DNA from: Molanna angustata
Taxonomy: Eukaryota > Arthropoda > Insecta > Trichoptera > Molannidae
Direction of reading: 5' to 3'
DNA length: 64,000 nucleotides
NCBI GenBank assembly: GCA_963576475.1
Contig: OY754981.1
Span: 25,009,411 to 25,073,410 of the forward strand
The notes beneath the pieces are model-generated. The model was given only the letters and a program-made list of their open reading frames with translations. It did not search any database and was not told the origin of the DNA. How positions within the stretch are numbered: the stretch's first letter is position 1; each line of letters opens with the position of its first letter. Shown here piece by piece: positions 34,837 to 44,755 of this stretch. Made by a program: the position numbers and the translations under genes.

Positions 34837-35901
34837 CCATTTGAAAGAAGCACAAGAATTGCTAAATTACCTGGAGAAATAATTCATGCAGACGTTTGCG
34901 GACCAATGGAAGAAACTTCGATTGGAAATTCTAGATATTTTCTACTGTTGAAAGATGATTATAGTCACTATAGAAGTGTTTACTTTTTGAAGAACAAATC
35001 AGAAGCTACGAACAAAATCAAAGCATTCTTGGAGTTGGCTGCAAGTGTCACAGGAAATAGAGTACAAATCCTTAGAACCGACCAAGGTTTAGAAGAAGTA
35101 AATAAAGAAGTCACTAAATTCTTGGAAGACAAAGGAATAAGGCATCAAAAGTCATGTACCTATACGCCTCAGCAAAATGGACGAATTGAAAGAGAAAATA
35201 GGACAGTCGTGGAACTAGCAAGAACTATGCTACAGGCAAAGAATTTGAAAAAAGAACTCTGGGCTGAAGCTGTCGCAACAGCAGTATATGTTATTAATCT
35301 AAGTGGAACAAGTACTGTGAAAGAAAAAACTCCATTTGAATTGTGGTTCAAAGAATCTCCGGACTTAAAAGGATTACATACGTTTGGATCAGAAGCATAT
35401 GTATTAGTTCCAAAGCAACATAGAAGAAAGTGGGATGCAAAAAGTAAGAAAGGGATATTTGTAGGCTATGGAGAAAATATTAAAGGTTATAGAATTTACT
35501 TTCCAACTGAAAGAAAAATTGAAATTTCAAGAAATATTATATTTAAACCCGATTTTGAAAAGAGTACTATAAAAGGAAATATATTGAATAATACAGTAGA
35601 TGACGAAGATGCAAGTGAACGTTTGAGCTTATTAGAAGATTCCGAAGTTCAAACAAATGAAGAAATTGTAGAGTTCACACCTACAGATGACATTACAGAG
35701 AAAATAATTGAATATGAAGATGAAAGAAATCTTGACTTGTCTGGTAATTTAACAGGAGATGGTATGGACAATAATCAGTCAGATACAGAGTTTGAAAGAC
35801 CTCAAAGGACTATCAAGATTCCAGAAAAATTTAAAGATTTTAAACTATATTCAGCTTACAGTTTTCTCGCTGAAGCGAATGATCCTGTCTCATTTGAGTA
35901 A
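34837..35901 (+). pseudogene. Copia integrase core, RT deleted
   Basis: In the same frame as the preceding segment. The DDE catalytic residues are visible in IHADVCGP (D), LRTDQG (D) and QQNGRIERENRTV (E). A downstream WDAKSKKGIFVGYG block typical of copia integrase C-terminal regions follows, and then an acidic linker. The frame ends at a TGA-free deletion joint with TAA at 35899-35901, right after NDPVSFE, where RT should begin. RT is absent. Confidence 0.8.
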
Positions 35902-36091
35902 AAGCTATGAAAGTAATAAGCGATCAAAGCACATTGATATCAAATATCACTTCATAAGGGACCTAATTGAAAAAGGACAAGTTTTGGTGAAATATGTATC
36001 GACTCATGACAACGTATCTGATATTTTCACAAAGTCACTGACTTTAGTTACATTTTCAAATTTGAAGGATTTATTAAACTTGAGAATTTAG
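35902..36091 (+). pseudogene. Copia RNase H C-terminal remnant
   Basis: In a different frame from the integrase, SYESNKRSKHIDIKYHFIRD and VLVKYVSTHDNVSDIFTKSL are the last part of the copia RNase H domain. The shift of frame and the loss of everything between mark a single large internal deletion of RT and most of RNase H. Confidence 0.8.
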
Positions 36092-36256
36092 ACATTTGAA
36101 TGTAACATTTGTATTCATATATTCAGTACATCCATTATTGATTTCATATGTTCTTTATATTATCTTGTATTCATATTGTGTTAAAACTGTTAAGATATAA
36201 TTGTATAAAATGTGAAAATATGCAATTTTCATTATTGATCTTTATAATAGAAAATT

Positions 36257-36265
36257 GAGAGAGGG
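36257..36265 (+). promoter_or_regulatory. Copia polypurine tract
   Basis: GAGAGAGGG lies directly before the 3' LTR, as expected for the plus-strand DNA primer. Confidence 0.7.
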
Positions 36266-36434
36266 TGTTAAATTATGGCAATACCACAAGTAATATATTT
36301 CTTAATTCAAACATTGTAAAACAAAAGGTAGTAGATTGAATTTTTTTATTAGTATTAAATAAAAATGTCAGATAGTCCATCTTGGTGTATTATTTAAAAT
36401 ATTATTGATCCTTTTAAAAAGATTAAATTTCATA
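36266..36434 (+). repeat. Copia 3' LTR
   Basis: A 169-bp copy matching the 5' LTR at every base compared, followed by the TCAAC duplication at 36435-36439. Confidence 0.9.
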
Positions 36435-36620
36435 TCAACATGATGTACTTAGTGTACTTTGCGAAATGCACCCTTGGAGATAGCATCCAAATGTTTCAAT
36501 TGCTTGCTGTGCGTGTCACAGTCGATCTTAAACTCGGGCAAGAAGAAGCTTTCGATATTAGCTACAGGCCAAGCAGTTCGATTGGCTCGGAGGGGAGCCA
36601 TCAAAGTAGAATCATTCCAG
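36435..36620 (-). pseudogene. Kinase pseudogene, N-terminal part
   Basis: On the minus strand: NDSTLMAPLRANRTAWPVAN, then IESFFLPEFKIDC, then LKHLDAISKGAFRKVH and a TAA. The last piece is a glycine-rich loop (GAFGKV-like) of a Ser/Thr kinase, with Arg replacing the third loop glycine. The upstream WPVANIE..FLPEF block resembles the segment preceding the kinase domain in S6KL-like proteins. It continues in the 32883-33129 piece once the copia element is set aside. Part of the same disabled copy. Confidence 0.55.
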
Positions 36621-37124
36621 GATATTCTAAATCGTCCATTATTATAACGCTTTTACAAATTAATCACAGTCAATATTAATATCAATTACACGAAACTTTA
36701 AAAAGATGCTTTAAAGCAAAAATTAAAAAATATTTAAACTTTATTCTGATAAAAATTAACACCGATCAACATTAGCTGTCTATGGTTATTTTACTTTTCA
36801 CTCTCAACACTTGATTATTAATCACTGGAGTTATCATTCTAACAAGTGTAGTGTGAACACGTATCTTTTTGATCCATAATAAATTTATATTTTGTGCTAG
36901 CTTACAGTTCTTTCAACCACTGTTTAATTGTGAAAGATAATTAAGTTACTAATACCTCCACATTTTGAATAAAAAGTTGTCAACGATCTGAAGTTACTTT
37001 ATTTTCAATTAATCCGTTACTTTATTTTCAATTAATTATTCTATCGCACCACATTCGATATTATTTTTCTCCGATCAAAATACTTTCAAAGTCCAAACCG
37101 AAAAAAAAGCCGGCGGGAATCCAG
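36621..37124. other. Unassigned part of the TG..CA insertion
   Basis: AT-rich, with a repeated GTTACTTTATTTTCAATTAAT (about 36995-37040). No protein similarity was recognised. Confidence 0.4.
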
Positions 37125-37455
37125 ACATCAACTCGGCGTCACTTGCGCGCGCCGATAGATCGGAACGGCGGGAGAGTAGACGAAAATCGCCGCGCGCGCA
37201 CCTCTAATTCTCATATCTGCCGATGGGGCGAAACTGTCGGTGCGCGCGCAGGTCGGAACGGCCTTCGATGGGAGAGAAGACGAAAATCGCCGCGCGCGCA
37301 CCTCTAATTCTCATATCTGCCGATGGCGATACGGTCGTCTGAGGCGCGCGCAGCTCGAACGGCCTTCGACGGGAATATAGATAGAATTGTTGCGCACGCA
37401 CCCGTACTTTTCATCTCTGCCGATGGGGCGACAGTGTCGGTGCGCGCGCACCGAA
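37125..37455. repeat. GC-rich tandem repeat, about 100-bp period
   Basis: Slightly more than three units. GACGAAAATCGCCGCGCGCG occurs at 37179 and 37279, with a diverged third unit near 37380. Each unit includes CATATCTGCCGATGG and GTGCGCGCGCA. The CpG-rich content stands out strongly against the AT-rich surroundings. Overlapping Arg/Ala-rich frames are not genes. Confidence 0.75.
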
Positions 37456-37500
37456 GGTCACCATCTGTACCGAATCCAATGCCGTGTGATTTGAGTGTCG

Positions 37501-37524
37501 TAAGGAGTATTTATACTCCTTACA
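37501..37524. repeat. TATA-centred palindrome at insertion end
   Basis: GTAAGGAGTAT (starting at 37500) is mirrored by ATACTCCTTAC around a TT centre, immediately inside the 3' boundary. It could be a terminal structural signal of the inserted element. Confidence 0.6.
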
Positions 37525-37904
37525 ACTGCTCTGCAGTCTACATAGGAAAAACAGGACGGAAATTTGAGACTAGAGTAAAAGAACATATTAGATGTATAAA
37601 CAATGATAATTTTTCAGAATTCGCAGAACACTTAGTACTTAATGATCATCAATTTAATATGCAATCGGGAACAAAAATTTTACACGTCAACAAAGTAGGT
37701 CTCCGTCTTGATAATTTAGAGTCGCTAGAAATTAAAAAGTGTATTAATTCAAAACAGAACATAATAAACAATCAGTTAAATTTATCTTTCAGTCCATTAT
37801 TAAATATGTTTCCTTTTACTTCTAATCCTTCAGCCAATCGGACCCACCCTGCACAAGACCCAACCCTAAGTACCCCCACCCTACCTCTACCTCCGCCCCC
37901 ATAG
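37525..37904 (+). pseudogene. PLE GIY-YIG endonuclease part, plus copy
   Basis: PLE coding resumes with NCSAVYIGKTGRKFETRVKE and continues to the C-terminal TLPLPPPP and a TAG. The frame runs leftwards into unrelated GC-rich sequence of the insertion. It is separated from its RT by 5 kb and lacks the GVY half of the nuclease motif. The sequence otherwise matches the minus copy almost completely. Confidence 0.75.
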
Positions 37905-37938
37905 ATTTCTTGTAAGCACGTCGTCACATTCTGTTTCA

Positions 37939-37997
37939 GTTGAAAGTTAGCCTGATGAGGGAACGGTTAGTTCCGAAACCGGTCGCATCGTTTCAAC
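37939..37997 (+). ncRNA. Hammerhead ribozyme motif, PLE copy 3
   Basis: Core CTGATGA at 37952-37958; stem II GGAAC/GTTCC at 37960-37964 and 37970-37974; GAAA at 37975-37978; minimal stem III ending in GTC, with predicted cleavage after C37984; distal stem I GTTGAAA at 37939-37945 with TTTCAAC at 37991-37997. Very short stem III and an internal loop in stem I are the described shape of PLE-associated hammerheads. Confidence 0.8.
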
Positions 37998-38078
37998 CAA
38001 AAAACGTGGTTAATACAAAGTTATATCTTTAAATTTAATTTGTTAAATATGAACCACAAAGTTAACATTCAAACATTT

Positions 38079-38394
38079 GGAAATAATTACACTTTGCGTC
38101 GTAATTACCTTCACAAGATATAGAGTAATATCATACCTTCATGATATAGAGCATCGAATTTTACATTGGTAATTATCCTAGTCTCCTTCGTAATTTACAA
38201 TTTTAAAATTGTCCAAAATAACAATTTTAATTTTCATGTTACTTAAAGACTTAAACAAAATCACTGATTACTTCCATATTATCTGTGAACAAAATACAAA
38301 TGTGACAGTGAAAGAGGAAATGCGAGCGAAATGAAAAAGCGCACGAACTTCATGGCTATATATGTTCCATATTCAACAATTAATTGCCTTGAAT
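38079..38394. other. AT-rich sequence right of the PLE
   Basis: No gene seen. Confidence 0.4.
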
Positions 38395-38495
38395 TGAACA
38401 TGTATTAGCAGGAACGCAAGCGCAACAAACTAGTGCCTAATTCGAGGCAGTACTTGCCTCCTAATCAACACGGAAAGGTAAATACGCTTCCGGGT
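38395..38495. repeat. Right inverted flank of the PLE block
   Basis: The inverse of blocks at 28440-28620 (GCGCAACAAACTAGTGCC, CGAGGCAGTACTTGCCTCC and CACGGAAAGGTAAATACGC). Confidence 0.6.
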
Positions 38496-38639
38496 AGGCG
38501 GCGGCCAGAGAGGGCTACGTGGTCCCTCTAATGTCCCTCCAATTAATTTATTAATTTATTTATTTATCAATTCAATAATTAAATAAATTTATTTAATGTC
38601 TTTTAAATCGATTAACATCTGTGTGTGTATCAATATATG

Positions 38640-38940
38640 AACCTAATTGAAGTCTTAAGTCGAGCCAGAACCAGGAAACTCTTGTCCACAATAAAGGTCC
38701 GCAAGATCACATATCTGGGTCACATAATGAGGGGGGCGAAGTATCACTTGCTCCAACTAATACTGAAGGGCAAGATAGAAGGTCGCCGAGGGACTGGAAG
38801 GAGACAGATGTCCTGGCTGCGCAACATTAGGGAATGGACCGGCTTCAGGACCGTGGAACAGATATTCCGGGTAGCACAGGACAGAGAGGGATTTGCCAGA
38901 GTGATAGCCGACGTCGGGGGTTCCTGACATGGCACCGGAA
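38640..38940 (+). pseudogene. RTE retrotransposon 3' coding end
   Basis: Codons near 38655-38927 read RKITYLGHIMRG, then LILKGKIEGRRGTGRRQMSW, LRNIREWTG and REGFARVIADV. This is the conserved C-terminal block after RT in RTE-clade elements, a YLGH..G..R..GRR...W-L pattern. The RT itself is absent, so it is a 5'-truncated remnant. A second, more degraded piece lies at 39960-40355. Confidence 0.7.
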
Positions 38941-39559
38941 GAAGAAGAAGAATTGAATCTGCATATACGGGATTCAAAACCCTTGTGAACCAAAATAATC
39001 TTACAACAGTCATATATGTTACAACAGTTTACGTAAATAAGGTTAGTGTAATAATCTTTCATCATCATAAGTGGTGGAATTCAGATCTTAATGCCTACCC
39101 TAAATAGAAAAACAGTGTGCCAGTTAATGCAAATAAATGTAAATGTTTTATTTTACAGAAAAAAAATACAATTTGGTCAACCACCTACCAACTAAATTGT
39201 GTCTGAACTAAATTTTAAATCATCCAATATAATAATTAGCTTATTTGTTGAGGGGAGTAATAATTTGTCTTCAATTTTCTTTACAACATTACCTTTTTAT
39301 TGACCTGCTGGTAAACCAGAGGTCTATCATTACCCCATTCCCTTCCATTTCACAAAACCTCATCTTCATCCAACAGAGAGTTAAAGTTTATTCTAACATA
39401 TACGTAGATATTTATAGCAACACTTCAATGACCACTTAAAATAATATTCGTAGGATGCGTCCAGACAAGGCTAAGAGCCTATAGTAGACCAAATACTATA
39501 TTTTGAAAATCTTTTCCCCAGAACCTTTCTGATTGAAGACACTGTTTAGCGACAATAGC
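38941..39559. other. AT-rich sequence, no gene seen
   Basis: The short frame at 39245-39439 has no recognisable similarity. Confidence 0.4.
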
Positions 39560-39908
39560 TTAAGGCCTACTGTCCACGGATGCGTCACTTGTAGGATGCA
39601 TGCATCCTACAAATGTTATGTCCACGCTGCGTCATGTAATCGTCAACCACGCTATAAAATACACCGCCGAGCCCGCCATTTTATAATATAAACAACAAGT
39701 GTGCGTCTTGCGAGTCGGTCAAGAAGTGACACGCTGCTGCACGCACCGCATGACGAATGCATGACGCGCGGCTGACGCGACGTTGCCGCTCCGTGGACAC
39801 AGTTTTGATTGTTTCTATGCAAGATGCAAGCATTCGTCTTGCATTCGTCAATTGACGAAAGCGTGCGCATGACGTGCGGTTTACGTGGGCAGTAGACCTA
39901 AACCTTAA
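39560..39908. mobile_element. TTAA-flanked MITE (piggyBac-like)
   Basis: TTAA at 39560-39563 and 39905-39908 bounds a GC-rich unit. Its ends, GGCCTACTGTCCACG and (inverted) GGTTTAGGTCTACTGCCCACG, are imperfect inverted repeats. Inside are several CGTCATGCATTCGTC-type motifs in both orientations. No transposase frame is present. TTAA duplication is characteristic of piggyBac elements. The assignment rests on this and the inverted ends. Confidence 0.55.
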
Positions 39909-39959
39909 AATAAGGCAGCGTCTGGTCATGTGCTATATATGGTCCATAATTCTATGTAT

Positions 39960-40355
39960 ATGGAATTGTAACCAGGACCATAAAGGTCAATATGCTCAAC
40001 CGTCTGGAGGCTTTTGAAATTGAGCTGCAACGCCGCATGCTGAAAATTTCCTAAGTCGGTATAATATCAAATGTGGAGGTACTCAGGAGAAAAAATGTCG
40101 AGCGTAAGCTAGTTGACACAGTTAAGCGACGAATGGTATCGTATTTGGGTAACGCATTACGAGGCAAAAGGCTGCTCCAACTAATTATGAAGTGAAAATT
40201 AGAAGGACGCCGAGGAATAGGAAGATGGCTCAATGGCTCCGCAACATTGGTGAGTGGACCGGCATCAAAGACGTCGGCGAACTATTCCAGACGGCGGCGG
40301 ATAGAGATGCCTTCTCAGCAGTGATCGCCAACCTCGATATGTCACGTAGATGAAG
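39960..40355 (+). pseudogene. Degraded RTE fragment
   Basis: Plus-strand codons in shifting frames read MLNRLEAFEIELQRRMLKIS, then VERKLVDTVKRRMVSYLGNA, LRGKRLLQLIM and a GRRGIGR block. It is the same RTE C-terminal region as 38640-38940 but longer, with stops and frameshifts. Confidence 0.6.
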
Positions 40356-41166
40356 AAGAAGAGGTTTTTCAAAATTTAAAAATGTTTCATACTTTACAAG
40401 AAAAATAAGTTTCAATTAAAACAATTTTTAACTAAACTAAAAATACGATAAAACCAACAAAGTAGATTTTTAGTAGAATGAAAAAGAATATGAGTAAGTT
40501 TTACACTTCTTTTAATTTTAAAATACTTTTCTTGCTATTAAAAAAGAGCTCAAAATTTTACTTTTTTCTCACGACAAAATCTTGTACATCACAAATTTGG
40601 TGATATGCAATATTTGTTCGTGTTTCACACATTAGAAGGATGTGTTATATGTGCATATTCCCGTACATTCCATATGATAAAGGTCATAGACGTTAACAAG
40701 GGCCTTAAAATTAATTTTTCGAAATCAGAAACTATACATCTTGAGTGAGTCGCTGCTTCGATGCCCTGCAGAGATTAGAAATACAGGATTGTTGAAATAA
40801 ATTTCTGTTTGGTAATAAACTCTATACACCTAGGTTGTAAGAATGTGTTTATTAATATTTATGTATCAAACAAACCCGAGGCAAGGTGGCATTAAAATGT
40901 GGCTGAGGGAGATGTATGCAGTGAAGAGTATCAAAGGGAAGCCCCATATCTAACAATGGAGTTGGAGAAGGCTGAAAAATTAATAAAACTGGGAATATGA
41001 CCTTTTAATTATGGAACCTGCCAGACTCAATATACCTACTATTCAATCATTTACCCGAACTTACCAAGTGAACATATCCTGGGAAAGTTGTGGCAGCCAG
41101 CTATCAACTTATAAAGCAGAGCTCCTCATCGATATAGGCTCGTTCAAGATTTGAGTACTTCCTCTG
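40356..41166. other. Unassigned sequence
   Basis: A possible tRNA-like crumb (TGCTTCGATGCCCTGCAG) lies near 40755. Nothing else was recognised. Confidence 0.35.
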
Positions 41167-41274
41167 GGGGGGCAAGTCTGGTCCAACCGGCGAAATCAAA
41201 ACCCTCGTGTTTACCCATATCACGGATATAATTATCATGTGACATCCAAAGATATTAAAGAACTCCATATAATA
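41167..41274. mobile_element. Foldback MITE, copy 3, half element
   Basis: Left end GGGGGGGCAAGTCTGGTCC, arm ATCAAAACCCTCGTGTTTAC, and core GGATATAATTATC. The right arm is missing. The element passes directly into the TTTA microsatellite. Confidence 0.65.
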
Positions 41275-41745
<471 letters not shown>

Positions 41746-41840
41746 TTTATTTAAATCTTTCTGTACTTATAATTAGTACACTGGCAGGCTTATTGCCTAA
41801 TGGCAATTTCTTCCAACCAACCAGAATAAATGAACAAATC
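41746..41840 (-). repeat. RTE-type 3' tail
   Basis: Minus strand: GGTTGGTTGGAAGAAATTGC, then the CCATTAGGCAATAAGCC hairpin, then TTTAAATAAATAAAT merging into the microsatellite. Confidence 0.55.
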
Positions 41841-44478
41841 ACATTACAAAATAAATAAAAATAGCAGAAGAAAAGTAAAAAAAAACAAAGATGATAGCAT
41901 ATAAGAACAATTCATAGCAATGATAGGAAAATTAAAGAATAAGGAAAGGAAATGGAGAGGAAGATGTAATCAGGTGTTGTCAGATATATATTTTTTCAGT
42001 TTTTTACTAAAACATGTCTTTTTCAATCAATTTTATTTATTTATTTTTCAATTTATTTTATTCATTCGTCTTCGTATAAATAATATCATTTACAACAGTG
42101 ATCTCTTAAAATTTATAAATAATACATAAAATATTTATTTTTTAATTAGTAGGTATACAAAAATTATAATAAACAAAAAGTTTTATTGCAATACAACATA
42201 ACAAAACAAGACCATTTTTTATTGTGTGGAAGGTACCCTATTATAAATATTTAATAATCAATATAGTTATAGATAAAACAATAAATTCATTCTAATATTT
42301 GGTCCACATAGTACATTTAATTTCAGTTATACGATACACAAATTAGTAAAAAAGACGAAAATTTGAAAAACCTCACAGCTTGTTGAATATAGGATTTAAC
42401 GCTTTTGAATTAAATCGAAATGTATTCGAACAATACATTTTTTTTTAATTATAATACAAATTTAATGTGTGTTTTATGTTTATTTCTTCAATCAACATTG
42501 TTACAAATACATATTTTTACATTTTATAACCTTTTTCTTTTGTACTATGTTCACTACTCAAAAAATGTTTAGAATATTTTTATTTTAATACATGTACACT
42601 ATATTAAAATTACGCATCAAATAATTACAGATTTCATCTTTTATTCATTTTAAAAATAAATTTCTTATAAAACTAGTTAATATATAATACCTGACGCCTG
42701 CCTTGCTAGTTTGGGTAGGTAAAATGAACCGATCGTCACAATTTATTTTCTTGGCATACAACTTTCACTAAAGGTACATCTATGCCTCGTGTCATACACA
42801 TTCAATTTAAAACCAACTTTTTACATACTCATGTTGCGGCTTTTAATTGAAAATTTAAAAAAAATACAATAAAAAGGGGGGCATATATTCTGATAAATTT
42901 CTTAAACTAAACAGAAATGCTTGTGTTGTATTACACTTATAAAAAAATAACACAATTAAATTACAAAATAAATAATACATTTTAAACTTAATTTCAAATT
43001 AATATTTAATAGTTTACAAATTATTCAGTCCCGTATAACAAGAATTATGTTAATATGGAGATCTGCTTTATTTAATTATAAATATAATACATTTACTACC
43101 ATTTTGCATTTTCAAAGATACACTTTCATATTTTAAATTGCACTCCATTAAAAATTAATTTTAAGTTGGTAATATAAAAGGAATTTACAATGCATATTTT
43201 GAATATGACACATTGGTACAAAATATTATGTATAAATATATAATTTTATCTATACTCCGTTTTTGCATTATTATTTGCGTACAATGTTGTTTTTTTTATT
43301 TTAAAATCACCAAAATGATTCATTTATTCATATTTATTTTTCTTTTGAGGAAATGTGAAATTTCAATGAAATATACTTTTATATAAATATTTTTTATAAA
43401 ATATCAAAATCAATATACTTACGTAATTGTATTCCAAAAATATATTATTTTAATCTTAAAGCCGTTGGTATAAATTAGATAACACATTTTCATGTAAAAT
43501 TATTCATATATGTTTTAAAGATATATATTGCACAAAAATACATAGGACGGATAAGTTTCTATGTGAGATACTAAGGACGGATTAGTTTCAATCTAAAATT
43601 TCTTTTCAACAAAATTTTATCGTTGGATTAAACTAAGTATTGATTTTTTGTGCTATTTGTAATCTCACAGATATATTATTACTAATTTAAAATTATATTA
43701 ATATATTTAATGCTCGGGTGGGATTAAAAAGTAATTCAATTCAATATTCAATTAGGAATGTATCCGAAAACTGTCGTATGGCTTGGTGAATTCTTCATAT
43801 TCTGAAAACGCCTCATATCAATTATGTACAATGTTTTTTTTCATAGCTTTCTATAAAAAAAATATCCCCTGTAATGATTTATTTCTGTAAAGCAACTTCT
43901 TAAAATGATGAACTATAAAAGGTTATAAAATATATAGATTTATACATTTTTCGATAAACATGAATCTAGCCTTAACGCAAACATCGCGGTTTGGATCAGG
44001 ACGTTTTAAGAAAACGGAATCTTTAAAATCAGAATCATTAAAATTATATGCATGGTCAACAATTAAATCACCTGTTTTGTAAGAATGGAAACGTATTTTT
44101 ACGAACAAAAAAATAAACACCAATCTTAAAATTTATCGAAAATAATACAAAAAATCGATGAAAACTGCGAATATTCACGTCCCGGTAAGTATTCATACAT
44201 TAAATATTTTACATGTGCATTTTGAAAAATTATATAACGAAAAAAATTTAGAATACCTCGGATATGTCAACAACTTGATTTACTTTTCCGCGATTCATAC
44301 ACACATTTCTAGATTTCGTTCATCTAATAGTACAAGTATTGATTTAAATCAAGCTTATTTTAGTGAATGTATGAAGATGTGTATGTATAATTAAAGAATA
44401 ACATGAAAATTTTACAACTGAAAAACTATACCGAATCAAACTGTGATGTTTGCATCGACACTACAAAAATACTGTTAA
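41841..44478. other. AT-rich sequence downstream of dys
   Basis: Very AT-rich and without recognisable repeats or genes. It lies immediately 3' of the dys stop codon and could include a long 3' UTR. Several AATAAA-like signals occur on the minus strand, but none can be chosen from sequence alone. Confidence 0.45.
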
Positions 44479-44755
44479 TTACGATGCCTCGATATTTCCT
44501 TCAGGGTTCGTCTGTTTTGGATGCGTTGAACTTTCGGCAGTCTGCGCCAGTTTAGTCCTACCTTCTGCGTTGGCATACTCTTCGTCTCTGCAGATGATGT
44601 GGAGTATGGGTTGAGGGGCACCGATATGACTGACGTAATGCTCTGGAATCCAGTCGAAAGTAAAGGTATTCTGAAGACCGCTGTACCCGGTGACAACTCC
44701 AGGAGTTCCCGTAGGAGTGAGGGGTGCTGAAGATATATAACTAACCTCTTGGTAC
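44479..44755 (-). CDS. dys: dys last coding exon
   Basis: The acceptor TTTATACAG precedes GTACCAAGAG. The joined codon GG|G gives Gly, then YQEVSYISSAPLTPTGTPG. A well-formed FTFDWIPEHYVSHIGAPQP block follows, then HIICRDEEYANAEGRTK and a polar tail ending in EGNIEAS before TAA at 44481-44479. The TFDWIPEHYVSHIG block may be a conserved C-terminal motif. Confidence 0.8.

Larger units (their letters stand above)
33130..36434 (+). mobile_element. Internally deleted copia-type LTR retrotransposon
   Basis: A 3305-bp element with 169-bp LTRs (33130-33298 and 36266-36434) that look identical base for base, a 5-bp TCAAC duplication, a copia-type primer site and a purine tract. It encodes gag, protease and integrase, but the reverse transcriptase and most of RNase H are deleted near 35900. 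There is one in-frame stop at 34834-34836. Identical LTRs indicate recent insertion. Since the copy lacks RT, the deletion either followed insertion or the copy moved using enzymes from a related full-length element. Confidence 0.9.
32497..37524. mobile_element. TG..CA insertion with ACTG duplication
   Basis: An insertion into the plus-strand PLE, starting TGTGAAGGTCC and ending CTCCTTACA, flanked by ACTG on both sides. Without the nested copia (3305 bp plus 5-bp duplication) it is about 1.72 kb. TG..CA ends and a 4-bp duplication would suit an LTR-type integration, such as a solo LTR, but no second matching end was found inside. It holds antisense protein-kinase remnants (32883-33129 and 36435-36620) and a GC-rich tandem repeat (37125-37455). 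Its last 24 bp form an 11-bp-arm palindrome with a TATTTATA centre. The class of this insertion is unknown. Confidence 0.65.
30649..38078 (+). mobile_element. Penelope-like element, plus-strand copy, interrupted
   Basis: The PLE body runs from 30649 to 32496 and resumes at 37525 to about 38078. The break lies within the codons for GGDC-SAVYIG at the nuclease start. The ACTG at 32493-32496 is repeated at 37525-37528, and the uninterrupted minus copy reads straight across. So a 5028-bp insertion (32497-37524) split one element. Its RT and nuclease halves are otherwise intact and very similar to the minus copy. Confidence 0.85.

Noticed and set aside
36440..36679. Two plus-strand frames right of the copia element
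   Set aside because: Antisense shadows of the kinase pseudogene N-terminal part.
32497..37524. Reading the 5-kb insertion as a complete LTR retrotransposon with the copia ORFs as its coding part
   Set aside because: The copia element has its own LTRs, primer site and TCAAC duplication inside this insertion, and its orientation and ends are independent of the outer TG..CA boundaries.
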